A stretch of 64,000 nt of DNA from Tetrahymena thermophila SB210 (lineage: Eukaryota; Ciliophora; Oligohymenophorea; Hymenostomatida; Tetrahymenidae), in NCBI RefSeq assembly GCF_000189635.1, contig NW_002476366.1, forward strand, positions 62,001-126,000, written 5' to 3'. The position numbers and the translations under genes are program-made. The notes under the pieces were generated by a model that was given only the letters and a program-made list of their open reading frames with translations, was not told the origin of the DNA and ran no database searches. Positions 36,098-50,300 of this stretch are shown here, one piece after another; within the stretch, counting starts at the first letter, position 1, and each line of letters begins with the position of its first letter.

Positions 36098-39000
36098 ATG
36101 TATAACGAGTAATTCATCATATTAATTAGTATTATTTTTTGATGACATTTTTATCTATTATATATAGACAGAGAGATTAAATTTAGATAATTTTAAATAG
36201 AGCTCTACTCAATCAAGTAGATCAAAATTATGAGGTAACTAACTCTTTATTAGCAAATATAGAAAGTATTAATGAATATTTCGTCAATTTAATCTAGTAT
36301 AGGAGAGAAATTAATGAATTGAATCAACTTTTATAAAGGAATTAATATGATAAAAATCAATTCTATGATCTAATGCTGTAACTTATTAAACATACATACT
36401 TTTAGCCTTTGTGTATTTAACTTTATTTTCAAAAATAGTTCAATTATCTAGACTAATCAATCAAGGTATAATATAAGAAGCGTGCTTTCTTTTCTATAAA
36501 TTTGGTAAAACTCCTAAGATGGTCAGTAGCAGCCATAAAAAGTGTAATTAAAAATGCTTTTTAATTTTAACGAAATAAATGTATTCTTTAATATAAAAAT
36601 AAAGTAATTCAAGATAGTTGGCAGCTTTAAATGGTTAGCCAGTTAATTAATAATAAGAATAATTGAGATTACACAGAATAGGAGCATAAAATCTATGTAG
36701 ATCTCTACTTTAGATTAGATATAATCATGTAAATTAGTTATCTAAAATTAATAATTATGCTAAAATTCAGTTTATAAAAAATAATAGATGAGAAATAGTT
36801 TTTATCAAATAAGATAAGTTCAGTTATCATAAGTAAGAAGACATCTTAATTGTAGTCAAAGAATTAAGGGGCAAATCTTATAAATGATCTTTTAAAGATA
36901 TTTCCCCGCTGAACTCAAAAAGAAAGAATTCTTCTATCGTTGGAGAGTCAGATGCAATATTATTTAACCTAGAAATGTGATAAAAAGATTGGTTTTGTAT
37001 GCAAGAATCCAGCCAGAAATCGTAAATACAAGCTTTTAAAATTCTTTCTATTAAAAAAATAAAATTATTTGTGAGATTCTTAACTCACTTATTTGTTTGC
37101 TTTTAAGAAATCAATTGTTGTTGTTTAAAAAATGTAAAGAATTTAAGTTAGAAAATAAATATTTTTTTTTATATCCAAAGATAATTGATAGCTTTCAAAA
37201 AAATAAAATTTATCGTTATTTTTTAAATTCTAATTTTTTAATTTCAAATTATACGAGAAAACAGCTTTATTTAATTTATATTTTTTAATAAAAGGCTTAT
37301 TGGAGACTAAGAAGCTTAATTAGCAATCCTTATGAAGATCATATTGTGGGGAAAAAAATTGCTTAGTTTGAAGATATTCTTGAAAATACCAAAAAAGCTA
37401 TTTACAAAAAATTTTAGAAGCAAGCTTTTGTCATTTTGTTGAAGAACTAAAAGAGGCAAAAAAATTTTTTAAGATTATGTGAACTCTTTGAAAAAAAAAT
37501 GAATAAGCTGTTTAAAAAAATAGGATTTAGGGTAATAAAGCTAAACTAGAGAGATTATTTAGTCAATAAAAAATTTATAGATTTACTTGCAAATTATGCA
37601 AAAAAGAAGACTAGAGCACCTTATGATGAAATAAAAAAAATAAATGAGGAAGGCGAAGAAAAAAAGAAAAGAGCAGTTTATAAAAAACTTAATGATAATT
37701 TAAAAGTTAATATAACAGAGTGGAGAAAGCAGGCTAATTAGGCTAAATAATATATGAAATGCAGACTTGTTATGAAGTTTTTAGAAACTTTAAATAAAGA
37801 ACTTGTAGTGAATACAATGTAGATTTTTCAATCAAATAGAGAATAGATTTTGAAAAAATAAGCTATTGAAAAAATGTTTGGTAATTTTAACTAATTTGCA
37901 CGTAAACTTTTAAACACTTGGAGAGTGAATGCAAGGTTTGGTACACTTAACAGAGACATGATTTAAAGAATGATATAAAATTTAGGTCAACAGGTTAATA
38001 ATGGATAAAAAGGAAAAATGAGATCAACTCTAAATTCATTTTATATAAATATGAAAATCAAAAAAGTTTAACTCAATTTCTTTAAATCCTTATTAGACAC
38101 AAAAGCTGGTTAAATGCTGAGAGTCTTTAGAGTCTGGAAAGAAATTCCTTCTCGTATGACAGGTCCTGCAAACAAATTCTAAATTAAACTTTAAAACTTT
38201 GCTTTTAAAAGATTAAGAGTATTTTAAGATTCAATGAAGTTTCTTTTCTAAGAGGCTGAAAATTAAAAAAAAAGAGCCTTATAAACACTTCTTCTAAAAA
38301 CATAATCTTCGTATAAAAGATTATTTATTGAATGGAAATAAATGGTGTACACTGATAGAATGATTAGAAGATGCAAACTAGTCATAAATATCTTCGAAAG
38401 AGTTGAGCAAGTTATTTAGGCAAACACATAAATGTTATTCACTGATGACCAAAAAATTAGAAGAATGACAGCTATTGTAGAGAAAATGATTGAACAATGG
38501 AAGAAGAAAAATTACAATTATTTCTTTAGATGGAGATAAATTAACCACGAATTAAAAATGGAGGAGCTCCTTAATGATAACAATAAAAAAGATATGCTTA
38601 AAAAAATGGTAGATTATGTTAAGAGAAGCTCTGGAAACTCTCATAGATTCGTTCTTCGTTAATTTTATACCAATTACAAAGTCAAGAATATTTAACAAAA
38701 GATCTTCAAAGCTCTCTTTGATACATCTGCAGGAAAAGTTCTTCATCTCTTTATGCTTTGGAAAGGTCTTCCACCTCCAAGCGATAACGAAATGTAAATA
38801 AAAACTGTAAGATTTGAAGGTATCTTGCATAACTTTTCTATGAGACCTATTAAAAAATCTTTTTAAGCTTTCACAAGAATTTATTAAGAAGCTATTTCAA
38901 GAAAAGTAAAGAATTTTCATATTTATTTTTATTTTACAATTCTCATTAAAAAATCCACTTAAAACAAACTTGACTAAATAAATATTTTAATTATTTGATC

Positions 39001-42000
39001 AAATCCAAAAAATTAATTTAATAAAGCCAGTTTTATTATTTACTTTATTTTGAACTTTAAGGTGGACTTTTTATTTTTTGATAAATATTAATAATGCTTT
39101 CATTCACTAACTTTTCATAATAATTATTATATAACTTTACTTAATTTTAATCCTTAGAAGCTAATTTACTTTATGAGTTATTTTTTCTTTTATTGTTGAT
39201 AATTAAAGCATATTTTTAACAATAGAAAAGTTTCTTTCAGAGTCTACAAAAGAAATCTATGTCATCACATAAAAGAATGTTCATAAACTGGCATTAAATA
39301 GCTGATAATTGTAAAAAAGTAAGTAGATGCAAAAAGACTATGATGTTGTTTGATATTATGAATGATTTACTCTCTTAAAAAGTGGAATTTGCTCTATTTA
39401 GCTCTTTACCTGACTATGATAGGAAGATAAGAGCAATGTAAAAATTAATTGAAAATTACCAAAGGCTTAGAAAAGAATTCTGGATTATGTGGAAGAGCAG
39501 GATAAACGATTTCAGGATAAAAGATGAATAGAAAGGTGAAGCAATCAAATAATTGGAAGATCTTTTGGATGACAAAGTAAAGAGATAGATGAAATAAGCA
39601 TTATAAAGCTTTGATGTTGACAAGAAGCTCTAAAAAATTGCATTTAATTTATATAAAAAGCTGGGTGTTACTTCCAGTTAAATGGCTCTTCAGCTTTTCC
39701 TCAAGGTATTTTATAATTTTTATTTAATTACCAAACATTTTTTTATTAATCTTTTCTTTTGATAAATTTAAGTGGAAATATCTTCCTTACAGACCCCCTA
39801 AAACAATTTCTCACTATTTTGAAGAAAAAATGAGAGGTTTTGTAAACAATAGAAACAGATAATTTTTAGATTGCTTGAAGGAAATAAAAAGCCAAGCTGA
39901 TGAAAAGAAAAAAAATCTGATTATTCTCTTTTTACAAAATTAAAAATCTAAATTTTAAGGAGTTTATGATAGCTGGAACTATAAAAGAGAAGACTAAGCA
40001 GTTTAAAAGTAATTTTATCAAAATAATAGCTAATTTAAATTTTTTGTTTTTAAATAAAAATAGATGTTCTTTAACCATAAAATTATTTGATGCTATCCAT
40101 ATTAAGCTTTAATAATAGTTTGGAGTTATAGCTGAAAGCAGAAATTGGGATTTGATGCAAAAATACCTTTAAAGATTGATAAATCAATAAAATTTAAATA
40201 TAAAATTCTGCTTGAAATAATGGCGATAACATGTATTTGATTCTAAGATAGATCTTGAAACTAAGCGTAGAATCATTGAAAAATTAAATTTAATGAAGGA
40301 AGGATCAACTTTAGGCGGATAGAGAAAAGTTCTAAATTAATTTATGAAAAATAGAAACATCAAAATAATCTAAAATTAATTTTTCAGTAAACTCTTAGAT
40401 ACTTCAGTAGGAAAGACTTTATCAGTAATTTTTTATTTATTTATTTTTTAATTTATAAATTTTATTCAATAGCAATGAAAAATTAATAAAAATTAATTTA
40501 TGGCAATTTGAATGATTTAATTAAAATAGATATCTTTGATTTTTTGATTTTAAATATAAATTCTTTTTTTTAGTTATTTTAAAAATGGAAATCACTACCT
40601 CTTCCTAGCTCTGAGAAAATCAAGGCATAGAGATTTGAAAGACTTCTTAATGATTTCAGTGGAAGAAGACTCAGATAATTCTTTGATCCATTAAAATAAT
40701 CATTGGTTAAGAGTTAATTAATTCAAAAAGACTCTATCTATCGTCTAATCAATTTAACTATGAGTGACCACAAAAAACTGTTCCTAAAATGGTCAAACCA
40801 AACAAAATAATACAAGTAGAATTCAAAATGCAGATAAACTTTGAATCTTTTTGCCATCCTTCAAGAAAAACTCACTGAAAGATTCCATTAAGCTATTGAG
40901 AATAACAGGGAAAATAATTTAAAAAGAAAAGTTATTGAAAGATTATTTGAAGAACAAAGAAGAAGAGTAAACAAATAATTTATTTTTATATTTAAAAATT
41001 TTTTAATTCTTTTTTATTTTATAAAATTAACCAATTTAGACTCAAAATGCATTTTCTACTTGGAGCCAACTTGTGAGAAGTGTTATGTAAGCTGAAAAAT
41101 GCAAGAGGACAATTGACTTCTTTGAATAGATGGTTGTTGCTCTAAGATCAAGAACTGATGTTATTCTTTTAAATTCATAAACTGTAGCTATTAAAAAAAG
41201 AGCTCTGGAGAGATTGTTTGAAGTTACAAGAAGTAAAACTGTTAGAGCGTTTAGAACTTGGTATTAGTATATGCTTTACAATAGATTAGATGACAAATAA
41301 AAGAGGAAAATGATTGATATGCTCAGAAATGCAATAACTCATTCGAAAGGCAATAAAGTCAGATAAGCTATTCAAAGTTTCAAGAAAAATGCTTCAATTC
41401 GTAAATATTAGATCCAGTTCTTCAATAAAATACTGCAATCTAATATTGGCTAGTAGATTCTTTGTTTCTAAAAGGTAATTTCGATTTATTTTATTTTTAG
41501 AAAAAATTAAAATTAATTTTAAAAATAGTGGAAATCGCTGCCGATTCCAGTTAACTTCGAAGAAAGGCGTAAATATGCTTCCTTTTAGCAAAGAATGGCT
41601 AATATATACACAAATCCAATAAAATAGAGCTTGTAAGCACTTAAAGATATAAAATATGTTGCAGAAATTACTAAAAAGAAAGCACTTTACTTGATGCTTA
41701 AAAAGACTATGGGTGTGCCTCAAAGACTCTACATAAAATGGAAAAATGTAAATTCAAAAAATAAATAAGATTTTATTTTAAATTTTTTAATTATTTTCAA
41801 AATTTTAGGTTACTTAAGATGAAAAAAGAGTTGAACATTTTAATGCAGTGAGTAGATTCTTTGAGATAGTTAATTAGAAAATCACAGGAAGTTTAGAAAA
41901 CACTATAATTGAAAAAACTGGCTCAGCTTCTCACAATTAAAAAATATAAAAACTTGTCATGTAAAAATTATACTTTGTTCAGAATTATTTATTTAGCTTA

Positions 42001-44791
42001 CAAATAATATTTTAAAAGATTATTCTAGAGAGTCGAAAGCTTATATAAGAAAACTCTAAACGACTCCATGCATATGATCTAAAGAAAATCTGGTAGCGTA
42101 GCACTTAGAGCTTATTTCGCATCCCTTTGGAAATGGAAATTTGCAAATTTAGATTCAAAATACTATACAAAATATAAATAAATTTATAGAGTAAATAATT
42201 TTTTTTAGTTTTATATTTAATTTATTGGTTATGAAATTAGTAATCTGCAATTCTCTCCAGATTTGTCTAAATTGTGTAAGCAAGAATTACAAACAACTTA
42301 CAAGATGGATATAAAGAAATCAAAAACTTCAAAAAGAAGAGTAAAGAACAGCTCCTATTGAATTGTATTGGCATTAGATAAAGAGAGGAAGTCAGATTAT
42401 AATCAGCATGGCTTAACAGATGGAGACAAAATGTTAATTTGATGAGATATTAACAAAATATTATGACTGTTATGATTCACCAAAAACTGAACAGTACTGT
42501 ATAAATCTTAAGTCGTTTGTTGAAACAAGCAGCAATGAATAGAATAAAAAGTAATTTTAATTGAAAAAAATACATTTTTTTTATAAAATATTCATTCAAA
42601 ACATTTTAATTGGATTAATTGATGATAGTCCAAATTTTTTGCAGATAAAATTTGATATAATTTTTTTCAGTTAAAATTTGATTTAAATTTTTACATTTTT
42701 TTATTTCAGTAAGATATAAATAAATTTCACTTTTACTAATTAAAATTACTCAAATATTTTTCAATGAGAGATGATATTTTTTTACTATTTTTTAAAATAT
42801 ATAAAAAATAATTTAATGAATAGACTTCGTGTTTACAATTAGATCAAATAAATCTTAGTAAGTTGAAAACTTGGTTGCGGTCATTAAAAGGGCTAGATAA
42901 AGATAATTATAATCTTCCTTTGAAGCAATTCGTAATGAAAGTTATTCAAATAGAATTACACGTAAGCTTTATCTCATAAATAGAGGTTTAATCAAACTTT
43001 GTGAATCTAATACGATAAAGCAACAACTTCTAGCTTATGCTTTTGATGCAATTTACGATTCTGCCTATGATTAAAATGTTAATGTTTGGGAATAAAGAAC
43101 CTTTTAACAAATGTTTTGTTTATCAGATATTGCTACTTCATTTAATATTCTAAAAAATTTGGCTTTCCCTTAACAGGATACATAAAATTCTCCTCCTCCT
43201 TCTCCACCATCTACTCCAATAAACTCAAGGGTAAACAACAATTATATGGCTCCTAGACATCCAGAGTATAACAATAGTAATTAAAGAAATAACTAGTATC
43301 TATAGTAAATACCATAACAGTACTAGGATAACTTATCAAATTCTTTGACAAGCTCATATTAATAACCTCCTGAAATTAGAGTTACAACATCTGCTCTCGT
43401 AGCTTAGCATTTACTTGAACCATCCTTATAATAATCTATCTAGCTCAATTAAAATAGAAATCAACCTTAAATACAGGAGATAGAAGACAATAGTATAAGT
43501 GGAATCCTGAAGAAAATAGGTTAAGATAATTTAAGAATCATCAATCGTTATGGTGCCTCTGATCATATTTATAGTGTGCTACAAAGAATATTTTAAAGAT
43601 AAAAATCTTCCATATTCAGATAACTCGTTATTGTAATCATTTTTTTAAATTCTTTATTTTTTCAACTAAATTTTTTCATTAATAATTTAGAAAAGCAAAA
43701 ATAAAACAGTGGTTGAGCTTAGATTTGAATAGTAAAAAACTAAAAGTTAAATTAACGATTTATAAAATTCTAATAGGAAATTAGAAAATTAATTATAAAA
43801 CTCTGAAATAAATTACTAAAACAAGATTTAATAGTTAGAGTAATAACTCAATTCGGCAATAGTTAAGTCAGAGTCTTTACTTTCTCAAGAGAAATAATAA
43901 CATTAACGCTATATCTAGTAGTTATAATAATAAAACTAATAGCAATAACTAGAGCTTTAAGATTAAAGAAGGTAAAACTAGGAAATGCAATAAGCAATCC
44001 AATAAAGTAATTTTTATTTTTTTCTCTAAAAAACCATTTATTTATTTAAACTTAAACTTATCTAAAAATAAAATTTAATCTTAGGATTATATGAAGAAGA
44101 TAATTAGGAAGCAGACTAATTATAAAGAAGTAGCAGACATTAAAGCGATTAAGAAGAGTATGAAAGAAGATCTCTTCACTAACTAGATTAACTAGAAGAA
44201 GAAGATTAGCAAAGAGACAATTAATATTTAAATCAAGTTTCTGATGTTTAATATACTTTGTAAGAAATGGAAAGTAGAATTTAAGAGCTGATGGCAAGAG
44301 ATGAAGAAGCATAAAGACAGCATCAATAAATATTGGAGGATGAGCAAAATTATGATCATGGAGAATACAATAACAATTACTCTGATTAGCCATAGCTATC
44401 TTTAAGAATTAGATTATAATATGCTGATTAAAATGATCCAAGATATTCTAATTAACAATAACAATAATCTCTTTTATCACAAAGATCTCAACAACATTAA
44501 TACTTCTAATCTCCTGCTAGCACTTAATTCAGAAATGATGGTAATTTAAGTAGTAGATCCTAAGGATATCCTTATGTAACAGGAGATGATTAAATAGACG
44601 AAGATCTTATTTAGTACTAAAACAATATGGCTGATTAGTAGCCAGATGAAATTTAAGATCTATAGAATTTAAATTTATAATTAACAGTAACAAAAATTAA
44701 TTAACTAATTCGCATATTTAATGATCTAAGAACAAGAAATTACAGATTTGCTTTTTATAAAATTAAAAATTAATTATACCAATCAAATTGA
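36098..44791 (+). CDS. Giant alpha-helical repeat protein with W-K-x-L-P modules, Sfi1-like motifs and coiled-coil tail
   Basis: About 2300-2400 aa in about 15 exons. The first exon is only 11 nt (36,098-36,108). At least five modules of about 60 residues recur, of the form F-x-K-[AS]-L-x-D-T-S-x-G-K-x-L-x-x-F, then W-K-x-L-P-x-P, then an E-x-x-x-x-R-F-E helix. Clear copies start near 38,070, 38,700, 39,640, 40,380 and 41,420. Between them are [FL]-x-x-W-[RK] motifs (FFYRWRVRCN, FFRWRQIN, AFRTWYQ-type, LFLKWSNQT), reminiscent of centrin-binding Sfi1 repeats. The C-terminal third has a Pro/Gln/Asn linker (NSPPPSPPSTPINS), a Gln-rich coiled coil (IQQLEQQLNSA) and an acidic Q-rich end. A basal-body or cytoskeletal scaffold is an inference. 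The stop at 44,789-44,791 is supported by the last exon's frame, but see the finding about an overlapping alternative frame. Confidence 0.72.
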
Positions 44792-45997
44792 TGAGATGAT
44801 ATAATTAAAATTTTAACTGAAAATTTGTATTGAAAATGGATAAAAATTAGATAATTCTTATCTATTGGCAGGAAGGCTGACTGACTATTTGCCATATTAC
44901 TAAAAACAATTAATTATATTTTCCATTTATATTCATTTTTTTCTTTTCTAATTAACTTTAGGAATAGATAAAAAAAGACTATCTATTTTATTAGAATATT
45001 TTCTATTTTATTGTTAAACCTTATTTTATTTTCATGTTTTTATGTTTAATTAATAAAAATATCTTTTATATATCTAGTTTTTAATATAATCTTTACTCAT
45101 ATTTTACTTATTTAAAAAAAATTATATTATTTTTTCTAAGTCCCTTTTACTGTAATTAATATATTAATTACTTGCTTATCTTCGAAATTAATAAAAATTC
45201 ATTTGCTAAATTTAAATGTAATTTATTCTGTTTAAATTATTTTTTGCAATCAAAGAAGTAAAAATTTTATTTTATCATGAAAAAGTTTTCAAAAAAAATG
45301 ATATGTTAATAATAAATAAAAATTAAAGTATTAAAAATTTTTATTAATTGTTAAAAATAAATTTTCAAAAGTTACTTGCATCGAATTCAAAACTAAATAT
45401 TAATCAATTAGAAGTAAGCATCAAAAAGTAAATAATGATCTGTCATAAGATACAACAGACGAATCGAGTAAAATAAATATCTAACAGCGTAATTATTCAT
45501 CTGAAATAAAAAATTAATAAAAATAATTACACTAATCAAAGAATGAAATAATGGAATTAATTAAATTGATGTTTTACTATTAAAAAAAAATAATTAAAAT
45601 ACACAATAAATGAATTTTTTACATCTATTTCTTTATTAATTTATATTTTATTACTAAGTAGTATTAAAATTATCTACAATATTTTTGTGAACATTCTCTT
45701 TTTCTATTGTCTCTTAAATAATATGTTATTAAAATATCAAAAACTCAAATAAATTAGTCAGTCAAAATTCGATTTATTGAATAATATTCACTTTAGAAAT
45801 AATAAAAAATAATATTTATATGTGAATTCATTATTAAAAGAATTCAAAGATTTGTTTGTTTATTTGTTTGTATTTTTTGTTTATTTGAACCCAAAAAGTA
45901 TAAAGAAAATTTACACTTCAAAAATTAGAGCAAAAAAAATTATTTATTAAAATTAAATTTTGTATTAAATACAATTTATTCAATTAGGAATTATATT
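44792..45997. other. Intergenic region with coding-like fragments
   Basis: Frames with protein-like composition occur at 44,790-44,920 (ENGQKLDNSYLLAGRLTDY) and 45,376-45,610 (DTTDESSKINIQQRNYS), without a clear start, domain or splice link. They may be remnants, an unrecognised small gene, or chance. Otherwise AT-rich; upstream region of the exchanger gene. Confidence 0.35.
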
Positions 45998-47267
45998 ATG
46001 AAAAGCACAACTTATAGATTGCTGCTAACCGGTATTGTAGCACTAAGCATTTTCTTACAGACTGTCTTAGCTACTTTAGAAAATGGTCAGCAGTAAAATT
46101 CAAACTAAACAAATAGCTCAGAATCATTTTAGTAGAAGGAAAGCAGCTAGGATGATATGAATAGCATAATAAAAAAAGTTAAAGATTCTTCAATAGTTAA
46201 GCCTGAAGAGCATATTGTTAAGGAAAGTAGAATTATTTTCTTTATCTTCATGAGTCTAACCATAGGAGGTCTTCTTAAGCATGTCAACAAAAGATTCCCA
46301 GTAATTTATTTACATCAATGCACTTTATTGAATAAAAAATATGACTTTATAATTGATTGTATAAGTGAATATCAAACAAATAGTTAAAAAGTTATCTGAC
46401 ATAAATATTTAAAATATAAAGGTTGCTTATACTTCAATGCTATTCTTAATTGGATATTTTGGAGGTCTATTTCATGATAGTTTGGGATAGCTTGGTGAAT
46501 CTATCAAATCAGCTAGTTCAATTAATCCAGTATTTACTTATAAATTGTAAATACAATCTAAATTCTAATCAGTTTTATATTCTAAATAAAAGCATGGAAT
46601 TCTAATTATATTTTTACCAGTCATGATTTTCTAAAGCGCTTATAACACAGATTGGCACATTTTTAGGAGATAATTTAGTTAGGTAATTAATATATTAAGC
46701 AATAAATATTTTTGATGAATATAAAAATTATAAAATTATATTTTTAGAATTTGTTTTTTGGACCACATATTTATTTATTTATTTGCTTACTTAGCTTATC
46801 CAATAGCTCTAAGTGAGTATTAACCCGAAATAAAATATTATGATCAATAAACAAAATAATTAACATTAAATAAAAAATATAGATTTTCATTCTTGCAGTT
46901 CCTTGTGTTATAGTAGGTTCAGTCTTGATAATGGCATTTATTAAATTATTGTATAGAGGGGATGAATATTCCTTGTCAAGTACATTCCTTCTAGGTTCTC
47001 TACTTTCTTGGACAGACACTGTTGCAATAGGAGCTATTTTATAAGTACTTAAAATAAATAAAAAATTTAACATAAAACTATTAATTTCTGTAAAAAGGAA
47101 ATAGGTGCACCAAAAAGGCTTAATTCATTAATAAAAGGTGAGTCTCTAATGAACGATATCACATGTGTAGCCTTATATAAGGTTGTAAAGGTACATATAA
47201 TATTTTACTCTATTTACTTATATTATTATTTCTATTTATTAATTTCATTCTTCTTTTACATAATTGC

Positions 47268-47310
<43 letters not shown>

Positions 47311-50300
47311 TCATTAAATCTATTTATTCAACAATCATTATTTTTATAAAAGGAAGTTGTAAGGGAATCAATTACTGGTTTTTGGGGTAGTGTTCAATAT
47401 TTTTTCGTAGTCGCACTAGGAGGAATTCTATTTGGTATACTTTTTGGATTTGTTACATCGTTTTGGATAAAGAAGATTTTTAATGACGAAATTCATGCAG
47501 TCAATATAGTTTTACTCAGTTGTTATCTTGTAAACTTAATTATAAATTCATTTTTTATAAAAAATTAATTCAAATAAATTTATTTTTCATTTATTTAGAA
47601 TATTTTTTATCTTTAATATTTGAATATTTCAAGGATAATGTTGGTTTTATTTAAAATTTATTCTTAAAAACATTTTAATAATATTGATTTATTATATCTC
47701 TTTAAATAGCTCTATTTCTTTGGTTAAAATATCACTATATTTGGGTAGTCTTTGAATGGTATAGTACCTTTAGTGAGTTTTGGTTTATTTATGTCAGCTT
47801 CTGGTAAAAAGAGAATAGCAAGTTAGGCAGATCAAGCATTTAGATAGTTCTGGAATTACATCTCTTTTTGTGCAGAAACAGTTATTTTTATTCTTGCAGG
47901 TGTTATTGTTTCCTTTACCTTTTACGTAAGAGATTATAAAATATTTTATCTCTTAATTGATTCTTTTAATTAATTTTATTTAGTCTGAAGAAACATCAGG
48001 AATTACTACACCAGACTATTATAAGCTATTTTTGATTTACATTTTCACAATCATTTCTCGTCTAGCTTCTATTTCTATGTTTATGCATTTCCTTTAAAGA
48101 CTTGGATACGGTCTTACTTGGCATGAAGTTTATGTTCTAGCTTATGGTGGCTTAAAAGGAGCTATCGGTGTTTCGATAGCTTTGATTGTGTCTCATGATT
48201 AACATTTTAATTCAGAAATGAGAGCTTTGGTAAATAATTAATTCATTTTATATTTATTTTTACTGTAATTAATAATCTCACCATAAATAATTTAGATATT
48301 ATTTGAAGTAGCCGGAAATTGTCTTTTGACATTATTAAGTAATTATAATTATTTAAGAATTTTATAAAATAAAAATATAATATTAAATATATTAAAATAG
48401 TAAATGGGTCAACAATAAAGTTTTTAATATAATATTTAAAAATTACTCCTACTTCCTAACTTAAAGATAAACTGTTTATGGATTACTTAGAAAAAGATTT
48501 TAAAGAAGAGCTTGAATAATAAGTTAAAGAATTAAAAGAGAGTAAGTATTTGAAAAATGCAGACTGGGATAATGATGTGTTAGTTCTTTCTGGAGCTAAG
48601 AAATAGCAAGAATACATGTTATAGTTAGACAAAAAGATTTAGGAAAAAGAATAAAATTAAGAGGACAATAAAAAGAAAGAAGAAAATGAGCTATAAGTTG
48701 TGTAAAAAATTCATAAATCATTCTTATCAAAAATTAGCTTGCTATTTTTTAAATTTTTGTTTATTTAGATAAAAATAAATCAATCTTTTATATAAAAAAT
48801 AGCTTACTTAAAGATGAAAAAAAATACCAAGAAAATGATCGTGTAGATGAAGAAAATAAATAAGAAGATAAACCCCGCTAAGAAAGAAGCAACAGTAATA
48901 GTTCAGATTCATCTGATGAAGATAATGAAAATTCAATTAAATAAGATGATGAAACCTTAATTTTCATTAGAAATATTTTCCTTAAAAGATTAAAAGTAAA
49001 AAATTAGTTTTTTTATCAGGAAATTAAAATAATTCATTTTTATTATTTTAATTAATGCGAATCATTCATTTTGAAACCTTTTTAATTAATTATACATAAA
49101 TAATAAAGTCAGCTATCTGGGATTTATTTGAAAAGAATCAATGTACTGGAGAAAGTTACATTAGATTATGCGAAGCAGTTGATTGGGATTTAGATCTTGA
49201 AACCTCACTCATGAATAATTGGACCTATTTGAAAAGATAATTTAGTGAAGGTTATATTCACTTTTATTCCACTTTAAGAAATTGGACCATTATTGGTAAT
49301 TGGGCTAAAAAACAGCTTTTCTAGCATATTTCGGGTATTTTTGACATGGTTCATACTTACTTAGAGGCTCACAAAATTGCAATGACCAATTTATTAAGTG
49401 TAAAAATAATTCTTATTTATTAAAATGTTAATAATTGATTTTTCAGATAAAATAAGATGAAAGATATATTCAAATCATTCTGCAGGAGGCCTAAGAAAAT
49501 GAGATTTATGCTAAATAATATTTAGATGATTTCTTAGATATAAGTTTCCCCGACGTTAGTCAATAAATAAGAACGAAAAAAGTTGCTTTCACGATTTTAG
49601 AATATCAAAAAGGTAAAAAAATAAATATTTTAAATTGAAAGGTAAATTAAAATATAAATTTAATAAAAAAGATATAATAAAAGAGAAATCTGCCTAAGGA
49701 CAATTAGATGAAAAGGAGTTCTTTTCTCTCAAAAAGAAAATTGATCAAAATATAATACAAATAAACAATTTAACTCCATCTTGGGTAATTTAATTTCAAA
49801 AAAAGTAAAGTATTAAATATTGAACATTTGTAAAATAGAATGAACTTAAGTTTGATGATTTCATTAAATCATAACCATTATTCTAGCTGCTAAGCTAGCA
49901 TATGAAAGAAAAAGCTAAATTTAGTGAAATCATAAGCTAAGCTACAGAAGCTCGTTTTGATCCTGAACAATTTGTTTTCAAAGTAAAATATAATAAATTT
50001 TTTGGATGAAATTAAATAAGTTATTTTGAATTAAAGAGCGAAAAAAAAGCTACTCATATTTTTGTTATTATGAGAGGTGGTGGAACTGAAAGCTACAAAA
50101 ACGATTTAGGAAAATTTTCAGTTAAAAGAGGTGTTGGTCATATCTTACCCATTTAACAGCTATTAAATTCAAATAATAAATACTAAACAGGTAAATAAGA
50201 AAAAATGAACATTTAAACAAACATTAAATTCTATATTAAAATAATGTAAAATAGAATTTTAAGCTGACTGCATGATGATTACAAGATAAATTGAAATTAA

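Noticed and set aside
46771..47073. Minus-strand 100-aa ORF
   Set aside because: Antisense of exchanger membrane exons encoding LLSWTDTVAIGAIL.
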